Source: Puniceibacterium sediminis
GTDB taxonomy: Bacteria > Pseudomonadota > Alphaproteobacteria > Rhodobacterales > Rhodobacteraceae
Reading direction: 5' to 3'
Assembly (NCBI RefSeq): GCF_900188035.1
Contig: NZ_FZNN01000022.1
Location: 1-57,306, forward strand
Length of the DNA stretch: 57,306 nucleotides
This document shows, piece after piece, positions 43,228 through 53,290 of this stretch. The notes under the pieces were generated by a model. That model did not search any database and was not told the DNA's origin. It saw only the letters and a list, made by a program, of their open reading frames with translations. The translations under genes and the position numbers were made by a program. Every line of letters begins with the position of its first letter. The stretch's first letter is position 1.

Positions 43228-44263
43228 GGCAATCGAAAATCCAACCCTGGCCCGCTCTTTGGGCCTTCCTGTGCTGGCGCTGGTGGCGACATTCATGGTG
43301 GGTGGGTTTCTCGCGATGCTTGCGGGCGCCAACCCGCTGCTGACCTTCGGGCTGATCGTGAAGGGCGCGGTGGGGTCGAAATTCGCTTTGCTGGAAACGT
43401 TGAACCGCGCGACGCCGTTGATCTTTACCGGCCTCGCCGTCGCGGTCGCCTTTCGTGCAAAGCTCTGGAATATCGGGGCCGAGGCACAGTTATACGCGGG
43501 GGCACTGGTCACCATCCTGATCGGGACCAAGCTGGCGCTGCCGGGGCCTTTGCTGATCCCACTGATGGGCATCGGGGCGATGATCGCTGGGGGCGTCGTT
43601 CTGCTGGGGCCGGTCCTGCTCAAGACCCGGCTGGGCGTGGACGAGGTGGTGACGACGCTGCTTTTCAACTTCATTATGCTTTTGTTGATTTCAATGCTGC
43701 TTGAAGGGCCGCTGAAGGACCCGATGGGAATGGGCTGGCCGAAATCCGAGGCGATCCCAAGAAATGCGCGCCTGCCAAGGCTGGTCGAAGGGCTGCGGCT
43801 GCACTGGGGGTTCGGAATTGCCATCCTGTCGGCTGTGGTGGTCTGGGTGGTCCAGACCCGTACGACGCTGGGCTATGAAATCCGCGCGGTGGGCCTGAAC
43901 GCCGAAGCGGCGCGGTTTGCGGGCATCCCGGTCGGCGCGGTGATGGTCAAGACGGCGCTTTTGTCGGGGGGGCTGGCGGCACTCGCCGGCTATTCCGAGG
44001 TGGCGGGTCTGAAGGGCAACCTCACGCTCGATCTGTCGCCGGGGTTTGGCTACACGGGGATCGTTGTTGCGATGCTGGCGCTTCTCAACCCGCTTGGCGT
44101 CATCGTCTCGGCAATCTTTGTCGCGGGTATATTCGTCGGTGCCGACGGGATGAGCCGCGCGGCCGAAGTGCCGACCTATATCGCCGATATCCTGCTCGCC
44201 TGTGCGTTGCTGTTCATGGTGCTGGCGATTCTTCTGACCAAATTCAGGGTGCGCAAAGGATGA
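43217..44263 (+). CDS. ABC transporter permease (BMP-type importer), subunit 1
   Basis: A 348-residue membrane protein with about nine helices. It carries the conserved segments FRAKLWNIGAEAQLYAGAL and LGVDEVVTTLLFNFIMLLL, typical of BmpB/YufP-type permeases. Its start overlaps the ATPase stop and its stop overlaps the second permease by four bases, so all three membrane-complex genes are coupled. It forms half of the import channel. Confidence 0.9.
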   Translation: MRLEAIENPTLARSLGLPVLALVATFMVGGFLAMLAGANPLLTFGLIVKGAVGSKFALLETLNRATPLIFTGLAVAVAFRAKLWNIGAEAQLYAGALVTILIGTKLALPGPLLIPLMGIGAMIAGGVVLLGPVLLKTRLGVDEVVTTLLFNFIMLLLISMLLEGPLKDPMGMGWPKSEAIPRNARLPRLVEGLRLHWGFGIAILSAVVVWVVQTRTTLGYEIRAVGLNAEAARFAGIPVGAVMVKTALLSGGLAALAGYSEVAGLKGNLTLDLSPGFGYTGIVVAMLALLNPLGVIVSAIFVAGIFVGADGMSRAAEVPTYIADILLACALLFMVLAILLTKFRVRKG

Positions 44264-45207
44264 GCGAGATTGTCGATATCCTGATCTCGGCCAGCTTTTG
44301 GGCGGCCGTATTGCGCATTGCCTCTCCGCTGATCTTTGCGACGATGGGGGAACTCATCTGCGAACGCGCCGGGGTGCTGAACCTCGGGATCGAGGGAATC
44401 ATGGTGATCGGCGCCTTCGCTGGCTGGATTGCGGTTTACGCAGGCCTGCCGCTCTGGGGTGGTGTGGCGGTGGCGATGCTCTCGGGCATGTTCTTTGGCC
44501 TCATCCACGCCGTACTGACTGTTCCCTTTGGCCTCTCACAGCATGTTGTGGGAATCGGGATCACCCTGCTTGCCACATCATCCGCCTATTACGCCTACCG
44601 CCTCAGCCTGCCCGAGGTGTCATCGCCGCCCAGGATTGAGCCGTTCCAACCGATCGACATCCCGGGCCTCTCGGATTTGCCATTCGTCGGCCCGGCGCTG
44701 TTCTCGCAGACGCCGCTCACCTATTTCGCCTTCTTTACCGTGCTGGTGGTGGCGCTGGTGCTTTACCGCACGCCGCTTGGGCTGGCACTTCGCGCGGTTG
44801 GCGAAAACCCCTCGGCGGTCGAGGCGCAGGGCCTTTCGGTCACGGCCCTGAGGATGGGGGCGGTCATCGTCGGATCGGGATTGATGGCGGTCGGCGGGGC
44901 ATTCCTGACAATCTCGGCGTTTTCGTCGTTCTTCTTTGAGATGGTGAACGGGCGCGGCTGGATCTGCATCGCGCTGGTTGTCTTTGGCGCCTGGTCGCCA
45001 TCCCGGGCGCTTCTGGGCGCTCTGCTGTTCGCGGCGTTTGATGCTTTGCAGGTGCGGCTGCAGCAGACGTCATATGGCACGCTGGTGCCCTATCAGGTGT
45101 TCCTGATGATCCCCTACATCCTGTCCATTCTGGCCCTGATCCTCATGTCGCGCCGCGCAAATGTGCCGGCCGCACTGATGACCCCCTACAATCGCGGAGA
45201 ACGCTGA
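44260..45207 (+). CDS. ABC transporter permease (BMP-type importer), subunit 2
   Basis: A 315-residue membrane protein with about eight helices. The diagnostic segment TMGELICERAGVLNLGIEGIMVIGAFAGW lies near the N-terminus, as in BmpC/YufQ-type permeases. Another family segment is ALRAVGENPSAVEAQGLSV. Its TGA shares one base with the ATG of the amidohydrolase, which ties the enzyme to the importer. Confidence 0.9.
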   Translation: MSEIVDILISASFWAAVLRIASPLIFATMGELICERAGVLNLGIEGIMVIGAFAGWIAVYAGLPLWGGVAVAMLSGMFFGLIHAVLTVPFGLSQHVVGIGITLLATSSAYYAYRLSLPEVSSPPRIEPFQPIDIPGLSDLPFVGPALFSQTPLTYFAFFTVLVVALVLYRTPLGLALRAVGENPSAVEAQGLSVTALRMGAVIVGSGLMAVGGAFLTISAFSSFFFEMVNGRGWICIALVVFGAWSPSRALLGALLFAAFDALQVRLQQTSYGTLVPYQVFLMIPYILSILALILMSRRANVPAALMTPYNRGER

Positions 45208-46481
45208 TGGCCGATTTCGATCTTCTGGTGAAAGGTGGTACGCTGCCCGATGGTTCGCATGCTGATATCGGCATCCGCGGTGATCGGATCATCGCCATCG
45301 GTGCGCTGTCCGGGGCGGTGGCGGGCGAGGTCATCGACGCCACAGGGGATCTTGTCGCGCCGCCTTTTGTAGATCCGCATTTTCATCTCGATGCGACGCT
45401 CAGCTACGGAACGCCGCGGATCAACGCATCCGGTACTCTGCTTGAAGGGATTTCTCTGTGGGGTGAGTTGCGGGATACCGCGACGGTGGACGAAATGGTG
45501 GCCCGTGCGCTGACCTACTGCGACTGGGCGGTTTCCATGGGGCTGCTGGCGATACGGTCCCATGTGGACACGACGTCGGATCATCTGAATACCGTGACCG
45601 CGATGCTTGAGGTGCAGAAGATCGTGCGCCCCTACCTCGATCTGCAACTGGTGGCTTTTCCGCAGGACGGGTTGTACCGCACGCCGACAGGACGGACCAA
45701 CCTGTTGCGGGCGCTGGATATGGGTGTCGATGTCGTGGGCGGCATCCCGCATTTTGAGCGCACGATGGAAGAGGGGCGCGCTTCGGTGCGCGATCTCTGC
45801 GAAATCGCGGCAGAGCGTGGCCTGCCGGTCGATCTGCATTGCGACGAAACCGATGATCCCCTCAGCCGCCATATCGAGACGCTGGCCTATGAGACGCAGC
45901 GCCTTGGCCTGCAGGGGCGGGTGGCGGGGTCGCATCTGACCTCGATGCATTCGATGGACAACTACTACGTCTCAAAGCTTTTGCCGCTGATCGCCGAGGC
46001 CGAGGTGGCCGCCATCCCGAACCCGCTGATCAACATTACCCTTCAGGGACGGCACGACACCTACCCCAAACGGCGCGGCCTGACCCGGGTGAAAGAGATG
46101 CAGGCCATGGGCATCACTGTCGGCTGGGGGCAGGATTGCGTGCGCGATCCGTGGTATTCGCTTGGTACCGGCGACATGCTCGACGTTGCCTTTATGGGGC
46201 TGCACGTGGCGCAGATGACGGCACCGGAACAGATGAGCCGGTGTTTCGACATGGTGACCGTGGAAAATGCGCGGATCATCGGGCTTGAGGGCTATGGCTT
46301 GCACGAAGGCGCTGTCGCATCGCTGGTGGTTCTGGATGCCGGTGACCCGATCGAGGCAGTTCGCCTGCGGCCAGACCGGCTTGCCGTGGTATCCAAGGGC
46401 CGCCTAGTGTCACAAAAGGCGCGGAATGACGCGCGACTGGCACTTGAGGGGCGGCCCCAAAGTGTGCGTCGGCGGCATTGA
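45207..46481 (+). CDS. Cytosine deaminase-like amidohydrolase
   Basis: A 424-residue metal-dependent hydrolase. Metal-binding histidines lie in PHFHLD, the substrate-site segment is DLHCDETDD, and the late catalytic aspartate is in GWGQDCVRDPWYSLGTGDML, all as in the CodA/cytosine deaminase group. The protein is the last gene of the importer operon, so the imported compound is probably deaminated or ring-opened here. Relatives also act on other cyclic amides (isocytosine, creatinine, triazines), so the substrate is not certain. The length is normal for CodA. Confidence 0.85.
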   Translation: MADFDLLVKGGTLPDGSHADIGIRGDRIIAIGALSGAVAGEVIDATGDLVAPPFVDPHFHLDATLSYGTPRINASGTLLEGISLWGELRDTATVDEMVARALTYCDWAVSMGLLAIRSHVDTTSDHLNTVTAMLEVQKIVRPYLDLQLVAFPQDGLYRTPTGRTNLLRALDMGVDVVGGIPHFERTMEEGRASVRDLCEIAAERGLPVDLHCDETDDPLSRHIETLAYETQRLGLQGRVAGSHLTSMHSMDNYYVSKLLPLIAEAEVAAIPNPLINITLQGRHDTYPKRRGLTRVKEMQAMGITVGWGQDCVRDPWYSLGTGDMLDVAFMGLHVAQMTAPEQMSRCFDMVTVENARIIGLEGYGLHEGAVASLVVLDAGDPIEAVRLRPDRLAVVSKGRLVSQKARNDARLALEGRPQSVRRRH

Positions 46482-46532
46482 TCCAACAATGAATTTACAG
46501 ACCCCGGCCCGGAGCCAAGGCGTAAGGGCCGG

Positions 46533-46562
46533 GCGAGCGCCACACAACGGGCAGGCGCTCGC
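46533..46562. terminator. Terminator hairpin between convergent codA-like gene and tex
   Basis: GCGAGCGCC (46533-46541) pairs with GGCGCTCGC (46554-46562) as a 9-bp perfect stem with a 12-base loop between two converging genes. No T-tract is seen on either side. Confidence 0.6.
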
Positions 46563-46571
46563 CGGGGTTCC

Positions 46572-48899
46572 TTATCGCCGCTTCATCGCATCCAGCAGCG
46601 CTGAGCCAAACGCACCCGGTGCATCGCTTTTTGGCGGTGCGGCAGAGGTCACCGGCTTGCTCTTGCCTCGGAAATTTCCCTGCGGCTTATCGCCTTTGGG
46701 TCCGCGTTCCGCACGATCCTCGCGCGCGGAGTAACCGCCGTCCTTGCGCATCGAAAGACCAATCCGTTTGCGGGGAATATCGACCTCTGTCACGCGGACC
46801 TGAACCACGTCGCCTGCCTTGACCACTTCGTGTGGATCCTTGACGAACTTATCTGCCAGCTGGCTCACGTGCACCAGCCCGTCTTGATGCACGCCGATGT
46901 CCACGAAGGCACCAAAGGCCGCGACATTGGTCACGGTGCCCTCAAGCACCATGCCGGATTTCAGATCTTTGATATCCTCGACCCCGTCCGCAAAGACTGC
47001 CGTCTTGAAGCTCGGGCGCGGATCGCGGCCCGGCTTTTCAAGCTCTGCCAGAATGTCGCGCACGGTCGGCAGGCCGAATGTGTCATCGACGAATTGTTCG
47101 GCGTGCAACTGGCGCAGAGCCGAAGGGTCCGCCATCACGGCGCGCAGGTCCCGCCCGCAGGCCTTCACGATCTTGCGAGCCAGACCATAGGCTTCGGGGT
47201 GAACTGAAGAGGCATCCAGCGGCTCGGCCCCATCGCGGATGCGCAGGAAGCCGGCGCACTGCTCAAAGGCGCGCGGGCCAAGCCGGGCCACCTTCAGCAA
47301 TTCCTTGCGCGACTTGAACGCGCCAGAAGTATCGCGATGCGCCACAATCGCCTCGGCCAGCCCGGGTCCAAGGCCCGACACATGGGCAAGCAGCGGCGCA
47401 GAGGCGGTGTTGAGGTCGACGCCGACGGCATTCACTGCATCCTCGACCACGGCCTCAAGCGATTTGTCCAGACGGGACTGGTCCACGTCATGCTGGTACT
47501 GGCCGACGCCGATGCTTTTGGGTTCGATCTTGACCAGTTCGGCCAACGGATCCTGCAACCGGCGGGCAATGGACACCGCACCGCGCAAGGAGACATCAAG
47601 ATCGGGGAACTCCTTTGCCGCCAGTTCAGAGGCGGAATAGACAGAGGCCCCGGCTTCGGAAACAATGACTTTGGTCGGCTTTTTCACGTCCTTGGGCAGA
47701 TGCGCCAGCGTGTCGGCGACCAGCCGTTCCGTCTCGCGGCTGGCTGTGCCGTTGCCGATGGCGATCAGTTCGACGTTATGCTTGGTGATCAACCGCAGGA
47801 TCGCCGCCTCGGCCCCGCGCAGATCGTTCTTGGGCTGAAACGGATACAGCGTTTCAGTTGTGAGCACCCGGCCCGTGGCATCGACCACCGCCGCCTTGAC
47901 CCCGGTGCGGATGCCCGGATCAAGACCCAGAGTCGCGCAGGCCCCTGCAGGTGCCGCCAGCAGAAGGTCACGCAGGTTGCGGGCAAAGACGTCAATGGCC
48001 TCTTGATGGGCGCGAGCACGCAGATCGCCCAGAAGATCCAGCATCATGGTCGAACTCAGCTTGACCCGCCATGTCCAGCCCGCGATCTTGCGCAGCCAGG
48101 TGTCGCCGGGCCCGTTGCCCGGAACACCGATATATTTGCACACGATGCCTTCGGCCCGGGCGGCGCCGGTTTCGGGATCAGGGGCGATGTCGACATAGAC
48201 GACGCCTTCCTTGCTTGCGCGCAACATCGCCAGCGCGCGGTGCGACGGCACCTTGGACCAAGGTTCGGAATGGGCGAAGTAATCCGAGAATTTCGCGCCT
48301 TTCTCTTCCTGTCCCTCGATCACGCGGGCGGTCAGCAGCGCCTCGTTCTGCATGAAGCCGCGCAGATCCCCCAGCAGGGCGGCGTTTTCGGCCAGCCGTT
48401 CGGCCAGAATGTCGCGGGCCCCCTCCAGCGCTTCTTTGGTTCCGGGAACGGCTTCGCTCACATAGGTTTTTGCCAGGGCTTCGGGATCAGTGGCACGGTC
48501 CGACAGGATCGCCTCCAGCAGCGGCTCCAGGCCGTTTTCGCGCGCGATCATCGCCTTGGTGCGGCGCTTTGGTTTGAAGGGCAGATAGATGTCTTCGAGC
48601 ACGGATTTCGTCTCGGCTCCGGCCAGAGCACGGGTAAGCGCGTCAGTCATCTTGTCCTGCGAACGGATCGAATCAACGATCGCCGCGCGCCGGGATTCAA
48701 GTTCGCGCAGATAGGTCATGCGGTCGGCCAGCTTGCGCAGTTGGGTGTCGTCCAGCCCCCCGGTCGCCTCTTTGCGGTAGCGGGCGACGAAGGGCACCGT
48801 GGCACCACCGTCAAGCAGGGCAATCGCCGAGGAGACCTGATCAGGGCGGGCGGCGATTTCGGTCGCGATGGTCTGTGCGATACGCTTTTCGGTGTCCAA
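46572..48899 (-). CDS. tex: Tex RNA-binding transcription accessory protein
   Basis: A 775-residue protein. The start is TTG 48899, seven bases after a perfect AGGAGG; the length then matches Tex of other bacteria. Domain order is the helical Tex N-terminus, a YqgF-like RNase-H fold (LGLDPGIRTGVKAAVVD), helix-hairpin-helix segments (LDKSLEAVVEDAVNAVGVDLNTASAPLL) and a C-terminal S1 RNA-binding domain (FGAFVDIGVHQDGLVHVSQL). It is a widely conserved cytoplasmic protein linked to transcription and stress survival. Confidence 0.95.
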   Translation of the reverse strand: MDTEKRIAQTIATEIAARPDQVSSAIALLDGGATVPFVARYRKEATGGLDDTQLRKLADRMTYLRELESRRAAIVDSIRSQDKMTDALTRALAGAETKSVLEDIYLPFKPKRRTKAMIARENGLEPLLEAILSDRATDPEALAKTYVSEAVPGTKEALEGARDILAERLAENAALLGDLRGFMQNEALLTARVIEGQEEKGAKFSDYFAHSEPWSKVPSHRALAMLRASKEGVVYVDIAPDPETGAARAEGIVCKYIGVPGNGPGDTWLRKIAGWTWRVKLSSTMMLDLLGDLRARAHQEAIDVFARNLRDLLLAAPAGACATLGLDPGIRTGVKAAVVDATGRVLTTETLYPFQPKNDLRGAEAAILRLITKHNVELIAIGNGTASRETERLVADTLAHLPKDVKKPTKVIVSEAGASVYSASELAAKEFPDLDVSLRGAVSIARRLQDPLAELVKIEPKSIGVGQYQHDVDQSRLDKSLEAVVEDAVNAVGVDLNTASAPLLAHVSGLGPGLAEAIVAHRDTSGAFKSRKELLKVARLGPRAFEQCAGFLRIRDGAEPLDASSVHPEAYGLARKIVKACGRDLRAVMADPSALRQLHAEQFVDDTFGLPTVRDILAELEKPGRDPRPSFKTAVFADGVEDIKDLKSGMVLEGTVTNVAAFGAFVDIGVHQDGLVHVSQLADKFVKDPHEVVKAGDVVQVRVTEVDIPRKRIGLSMRKDGGYSAREDRAERGPKGDKPQGNFRGKSKPVTSAAPPKSDAPGAFGSALLDAMKRR

Positions 48900-49149
48900 T
48901 TGCGCCTCCTGTGAGCATTCGGGAGCCGAGACATACCGCCGGCATGGGCAGAGGCCAAGGGCCATGGGGCTTGCAGAAGGGCTGACGCGCAGTTTCCCGC
49001 ACGAAACCCACTTCAGCTAACGGCGATACGGGTGGCGGGCATAGTGATGCGGTGGCGTGTCGGCGGCAATTAGTTCGCTTGGTGTTGTGTCCTGTCGCGC
49101 AAAAGGTCATCTGGTGGCCATGACTTTGACAGGCGACAGGAATCAATCC

Positions 49150-50037
49150 GTGCGCAAAGGCACCACAGCTCAGTGTCGATCCCGGACCGTCTTTGCCCGG
49201 GTCACCAGCGCGGCACGCACCATTGCATGGACGCTGTTTGCGACGCTGCCTGCCGGGGTCTGCGCCGCGGACACCCTGCCAAGGGTTGTGTCGATGAACC
49301 TGTGTACCGATCAGCTTGTCCTGCTTCTTGCCGATCCCGATCAAATCCTGTCGCTCAGCCGGTTGGCGGGTGATCCGCGTTCGTCGTCGATGATGGCAGA
49401 GGCCGCAGCCTATCCACTGAACACTGGCGCGGCCGAGGAAATCTTTGCGCTGAACCCCGACGTGGTCCTGGCCGGGCGCTATTCTGACCCAACGGTGCTG
49501 GCCATGCTGCGCCGTCTGGGTCTTCGGGTCGAGCAGATCCCGATCACCGCCGCGCTGAACGAGATCCCGGAACTAATCCGAACGGTGGGTGCGATGTTGC
49601 AGCAAGATTCGCGGGCAGAGCGACTGGCGGGTGAAGTCGCCCCACGGATCGCAGCCTATGGCACCCCTTCTCCGGATGCCCCTGTGGCGGCTTTTTTCTA
49701 TCCCAACGGCTATTCACTGGGTGCGGATACGCTGAGCCATGAGATCGTGTCGGCGGCCGGTTTTCGCAACCTGTCCGAGGCGTTGGGGATGACCGGTGGC
49801 GGTCGGTTGGCGCTGGAACAACTGGTGGCACATGCGCCGGATGTCCTGATATCCGCGCCGCGTTATCCGGGTCATTCGCGGTCCGAAGACCTGTCCTTTC
49901 ACCCGGTGCTTGCGCGCTATTCCGATGAGGGCAGGCTGATTTTCAGCACCTCGGACTGGGTGTGCGGCACGCCCTTCAGCCTGCGTGCGGTCGACACAGT
50001 GGCAACGGCGCGTGCGGCGTTGGAGCGTGATCAATGA
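49150..50037 (+). CDS. BtuF/FecB-type ABC substrate-binding protein
   Basis: A 295-residue periplasmic binding protein (helical backbone type). The start GTG 49150 follows AGGA and leaves a signal sequence with hydrophobic core [15 protein letters not shown]; an upstream ATG 49057 is the alternative. Body motifs include [26 protein letters not shown] and [15 protein letters not shown], as in BtuF. Its stop overlaps the ATG of cobQ, so it is co-expressed with cobalamin genes and probably binds cobinamide, cobalamin or a corrinoid. No permease or ATPase partner is encoded next to it. Confidence 0.8.
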   Translation: MRKGTTAQCRSRTVFARVTSAARTIAWTLFATLPAGVCAADTLPRVVSMNLCTDQLVLLLADPDQILSLSRLAGDPRSSSMMAEAAAYPLNTGAAEEIFALNPDVVLAGRYSDPTVLAMLRRLGLRVEQIPITAALNEIPELIRTVGAMLQQDSRAERLAGEVAPRIAAYGTPSPDAPVAAFFYPNGYSLGADTLSHEIVSAAGFRNLSEALGMTGGGRLALEQLVAHAPDVLISAPRYPGHSRSEDLSFHPVLARYSDEGRLIFSTSDWVCGTPFSLRAVDTVATARAALERDQ

Positions 50038-51515
50038 CCGCGCGCGCCATCATGATTCAGGGCACCGGGTCAAACGTGGGCAAGTCGATGCTGGTGGCCG
50101 GGTTGTGCCGGGCGGCCTTGCGGCGGGGGCTGTCCGTCGCGCCGTTCAAGCCGCAGAACATGTCCAACAACGCTGCCGTGACCGAAGACGGCGGCGAAAT
50201 TGGTCGTGCGCAGGCGCTGCAGGCCATCGCCTGCGGCAGGGCGCCCAGCGTGCATATGAACCCCGTCCTGCTGAAACCCGAAAGCGATACTGGATCGCAG
50301 GTTGTTGTTCAGGGTAAGGTGGTCAGCCGACTTGACGCCCGCGACTTTGGCCGTGCGCGAGGTGCCCTGCTGGCGCCGGTGTTAGAAAGTTTTGCGCTGT
50401 TGGCCGAAACGGCGGATCTGATCATTGTCGAAGGTGCTGGCAGCCCGGCCGAGACGAACCTCCGCCGGGGTGACATCGCCAACATGGGTTTTGCCTGTGC
50501 CGCCGGGGTGCCGGTTGTGCTGGCCGGTGATATCGACAGGGGCGGCGTGATCGCGCAGATTGTCGGGACCCATGCGGTTCTGGACCCGGAAGATGCGGCC
50601 ATGGTCGCGGGGTTCCTGATCAACAAATTCCGTGGTGATGTTTCCCTGTTTGACAATGGCTATACCGATATCGCCGCGCGCACAGGCTGGCGCGGGTTCG
50701 GCGTGCTGCCGTGGTTCGCGCAGGCGCATCTGCTGCCTGCCGAGGATGCTGTGGATCTGGCCCGGGCCAAGGGCAACGGTGCATATCACATCGCCTGTCC
50801 GATGCTGTCACGCATCGCAAATTTCGATGACCTTGATCCGCTGGCGGCAGAGCCTGGTGTGCGGCTGACAATGGTTCCGCCGGGCAGCCCGTTGCCCGGT
50901 GATGCGGATATGGTTATCCTGCCGGGGTCGAAATCGACGCGTGGTGATCTGGAGTTTCTGCGCGTGCAGGGCTGGGACATTGATCTGTTCGCGCATATCC
51001 GCCGGGGTGGCCGGGTCCTCGGCCTGTGTGGCGGTTACCAGATGCTTGGCCAGCGGATCGACGATCCAGATGGGCTTGAGGGCGCACCGGGGTCGGTCGC
51101 CGGTTTGGGATTGCTGGAGGTCGATACGGTGATGGCAGCAGACAAGACGCTGACCCGCGTTTCGGCGCAACACGCACCCACAGGTGTCGGATTTTCCGGG
51201 TATGAGATCCATATTGGCCGTACCACCGGCCCGGATTGCGCGCGGCCCTTTGCCCGGATCGGGAACGATCTGGATGGCGCGTACTCTTCTGACGGGCAAG
51301 TCAGCGGCACCTATCTGCACGGGCTCTTTTCCGATGACGCCTTTCGCGCGGCTTGGCTGGCCGAGCAGGGGGCCACGGTGGGGGCAACCTGCTATGGCGA
51401 CACGATCGAGAAAACGCTGAATGCCCTTGCCGATCATATGGAGCGGCATCTGGACGTCAGCGCCATATTCGATGCCGCTGCCATTGTCCGACCCTCTGAC
51501 GGAGGTCTTTCATGA
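50034..51515 (+). CDS. cobQ: Cobyric acid synthase CobQ
   Basis: A 493-residue enzyme of late cobalamin synthesis that amidates adenosylcobyrinic acid diamide at four positions using glutamine. The N-terminal synthetase has the P-loop-like GTGSNVGKS and the family segment [10 protein letters not shown]. The C-terminal glutaminase domain has the cysteine nucleophile C332 in [11 protein letters not shown] and the histidine in GYEIHIG. It is coupled to the genes before and after by ATGA overlaps. Confidence 0.95.
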   Translation: MTARAIMIQGTGSNVGKSMLVAGLCRAALRRGLSVAPFKPQNMSNNAAVTEDGGEIGRAQALQAIACGRAPSVHMNPVLLKPESDTGSQVVVQGKVVSRLDARDFGRARGALLAPVLESFALLAETADLIIVEGAGSPAETNLRRGDIANMGFACAAGVPVVLAGDIDRGGVIAQIVGTHAVLDPEDAAMVAGFLINKFRGDVSLFDNGYTDIAARTGWRGFGVLPWFAQAHLLPAEDAVDLARAKGNGAYHIACPMLSRIANFDDLDPLAAEPGVRLTMVPPGSPLPGDADMVILPGSKSTRGDLEFLRVQGWDIDLFAHIRRGGRVLGLCGGYQMLGQRIDDPDGLEGAPGSVAGLGLLEVDTVMAADKTLTRVSAQHAPTGVGFSGYEIHIGRTTGPDCARPFARIGNDLDGAYSSDGQVSGTYLHGLFSDDAFRAAWLAEQGATVGATCYGDTIEKTLNALADHMERHLDVSAIFDAAAIVRPSDGGLS

Positions 51516-52018
51516 GGACACTCGCACTTGTCACCGGCGGGGCCAAATCCGGCAAAAGCCGCTTTGCCGAGGGGCTGGTGCGCGGTATAGGCGACCGGCT
51601 GGTCTATATCGCCACCGCCGAGGCGCTGGATTCCGAGATGGAAGAGCGCATTGCTGCCCATCTTGTCCAGCGTGGGGCCGGGTGGCACACGGTGGAAGAG
51701 CCGCTGGATCTGTGCGGCGCGTTGGTGCGTAGCGACGGACAGGGGCCGCGGCTGGTGGACTGCATGACGCTCTGGCTTTCGAACCTGATGATGCAGGACA
51801 GAAATGTTGATGCTGAATTGGACGCGCTTCTGGAGACGCTGACGGCTCAGGTGAGCCCGGTGGTGATGGTCACGAACGAGGTCGGATCAGGCATCGTCCC
51901 GGCGACGGCGCTGGGACGGGTTTACCGCGACAGATGCGGAGCGATGAACCAGAGGCTCGGGGCCGTCGTTGACCGGATCGATCTGGTTGTCTGTGGACAT
52001 CCGCTGCGGGTGAAGTAG
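51512..52018 (+). CDS. cobU: Adenosylcobinamide kinase / guanylyltransferase CobU (CobP)
   Basis: A 168-residue enzyme that phosphorylates adenosylcobinamide and attaches GMP. The P-loop GGAKSGKS is at residues 9-16, and the family motif [17 protein letters not shown] lies near 120-136, both well conserved. It is coupled to cobQ and ends the cobalamin unit. Together with the upstream binding protein it could support corrinoid salvage as well as synthesis. Confidence 0.93.
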   Translation: MRTLALVTGGAKSGKSRFAEGLVRGIGDRLVYIATAEALDSEMEERIAAHLVQRGAGWHTVEEPLDLCGALVRSDGQGPRLVDCMTLWLSNLMMQDRNVDAELDALLETLTAQVSPVVMVTNEVGSGIVPATALGRVYRDRCGAMNQRLGAVVDRIDLVVCGHPLRVK

Positions 52019-52125
52019 CGACTTGCCGCAGTTGGCAGCAGAACCCTGACGCACAGTTCGCCGTTTGGGTACAGCACCTCGCCTGCGGTTTCAGTCGAGG
52101 TTGATCTACGGCTTATCCAATGGGG

Positions 52126-52161
52126 CTGTCCGGACAGTGAGATATATCACTGCCCGGACAG
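52126..52161. terminator. Large bidirectional hairpin between cobU and minE
   Basis: CTGTCCGG (52126-52133) plus CAGTGA (52135-52140) pair with TCACTG (52147-52152) plus CCGGACAG (52154-52161), a 14-bp stem with one A-C mismatch and a 6-base loop. It lies between converging genes. No T-tract follows. Confidence 0.7.
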
Positions 52162-52172
52162 GATTATGCGCT

Positions 52173-52436
52173 TTAGGCCTTTTCCGTGCTCGGAAACTCG
52201 ATGTTGATCTCAAGGCTCGACCATTCATCGCCGCGATCCATCTTGATCTCGACGGCGTCCTTGTCGATCTTCATGTGCCGACGGATCACTTCGAGGATGT
52301 CGCGCTGCAGTTCCGGCAGGCAATCGGGACCCGATCCGGCGCTGCGTTCATGCGCGAGAAGGATCTGCAGGCGGTCCTTGGCGGTCTGCGCCGATTTGGC
52401 CTTGCGGGGGCGGGGGCGGAAGGTGAAACCGAACAT
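52173..52436 (-). CDS. minE: Cell division topological factor MinE
   Basis: An 87-residue protein that stimulates MinD ATPase and drives its pole-to-pole oscillation. The N-terminal half contains [16 protein letters not shown], the conserved MinD-binding helix segment. The C-terminal half is the dimerisation domain. It ends the minCDE operon, two bases after minD. Confidence 0.93.
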   Translation of the reverse strand: MFGFTFRPRPRKAKSAQTAKDRLQILLAHERSAGSGPDCLPELQRDILEVIRRHMKIDKDAVEIKMDRGDEWSSLEINIEFPSTEKA

Positions 52437-52438
52437 CG

Positions 52439-53290
52439 TTACGCCGTCATCCCGAAAAGCCGCTGCAGCAGGCCGGGGCGCTTGTCCGATTCAACCCGCA
52501 TTTCGACCTCTTCGCCCGTCAGACGCGCCACGGCGTCCATATAAGCTGCCGAAGCCGGCGAAGGTTCGTCCATCGTGACCGGCACACCTTCGTTGGAGGC
52601 GCGCAGAACGGCGGTGCTTTCCGGCACGATGCCCAGCAGCGGCACGGCAAGGATTTCAAGCACATCCTCGACCGTCATCATCTCGCCTTTGGCGATGCGG
52701 TTCGCGTCGTAACGCGTCAGAAGGACCTGCGCCTTGATCGGCTCGGCGCCGGGGCGCTCGGCGCGGGCTGTCTTGCTGCTCAGCAGGCCAAGTACACGGT
52801 CGCTGTCGCGCACCGAAGATACTTCGGGGTTGGTCACGACCACGGCTTCGTCGGCAAAATACATTGCCAGATGCGCGCCGCGTTCGATCCCGGCGGGGCT
52901 GTCGCAGATGATATAATCGAACTCCTCGCGAAGTTCGTTCAGCACTTTCTCCACGCCCTCCTTGGTCAGGGCGTCCTTGTCGCGGGTCTGCGAGGTGGGC
53001 AGAATCGACAGATTCTCAAGGCGCTTGTCTTTGATCAGCGCCTGTTTCAGCCGGGCATCGCCCTGGATCACGTTGATAAAGTCGAACACCACGCGACGTT
53101 CGCAGCCCATGATCATGTCGAGGTTGCGCAAACCCACGTCAAAGTCGATCACAACCGTCTTGTGGCCCAGCATGGCAAGGCCAGCGCTGATGGCGGCGGC
53201 CGAGGTCGTCTTGCCCACGCCGCCCTTGCCCGAGGTGATCACGATGATCTTGCCCTTTGCCGGGGTGTCTTGTTTCAATTGCGATGTCAT
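52439..53290 (-). CDS. minD: Septum site-determining ATPase MinD
   Basis: A 283-residue ParA-type ATPase that binds membranes and recruits MinC. The deviant Walker [12 protein letters not shown] is near residue 20, the switch II segment [10 protein letters not shown] is intact, and the C-terminal amphipathic membrane helix ends LQRLFGMTA. The start at 53290 overlaps the minC stop (ATGA). The order minC-minD-minE is standard. Confidence 0.95.
   Translation of the reverse strand: MTSQLKQDTPAKGKIIVITSGKGGVGKTTSAAAISAGLAMLGHKTVVIDFDVGLRNLDMIMGCERRVVFDFINVIQGDARLKQALIKDKRLENLSILPTSQTRDKDALTKEGVEKVLNELREEFDYIICDSPAGIERGAHLAMYFADEAVVVTNPEVSSVRDSDRVLGLLSSKTARAERPGAEPIKAQVLLTRYDANRIAKGEMMTVEDVLEILAVPLLGIVPESTAVLRASNEGVPVTMDEPSPASAAYMDAVARLTGEEVEMRVESDKRPGLLQRLFGMTA

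Noticed and set aside
47337-48914. Long open frame of 525 codons on the plus strand opposite tex
   Set aside because: It is antisense to a clearly conserved gene and has the Arg/Gly/Gln-rich composition of a shadow frame in GC-rich DNA. It has no ribosome site or family features.
48966-49150. Possible cobalamin riboswitch before the cobalamin genes
   Set aside because: No B12-box-like segment or clear set of paired elements could be found by eye. A covariance-model search would decide.
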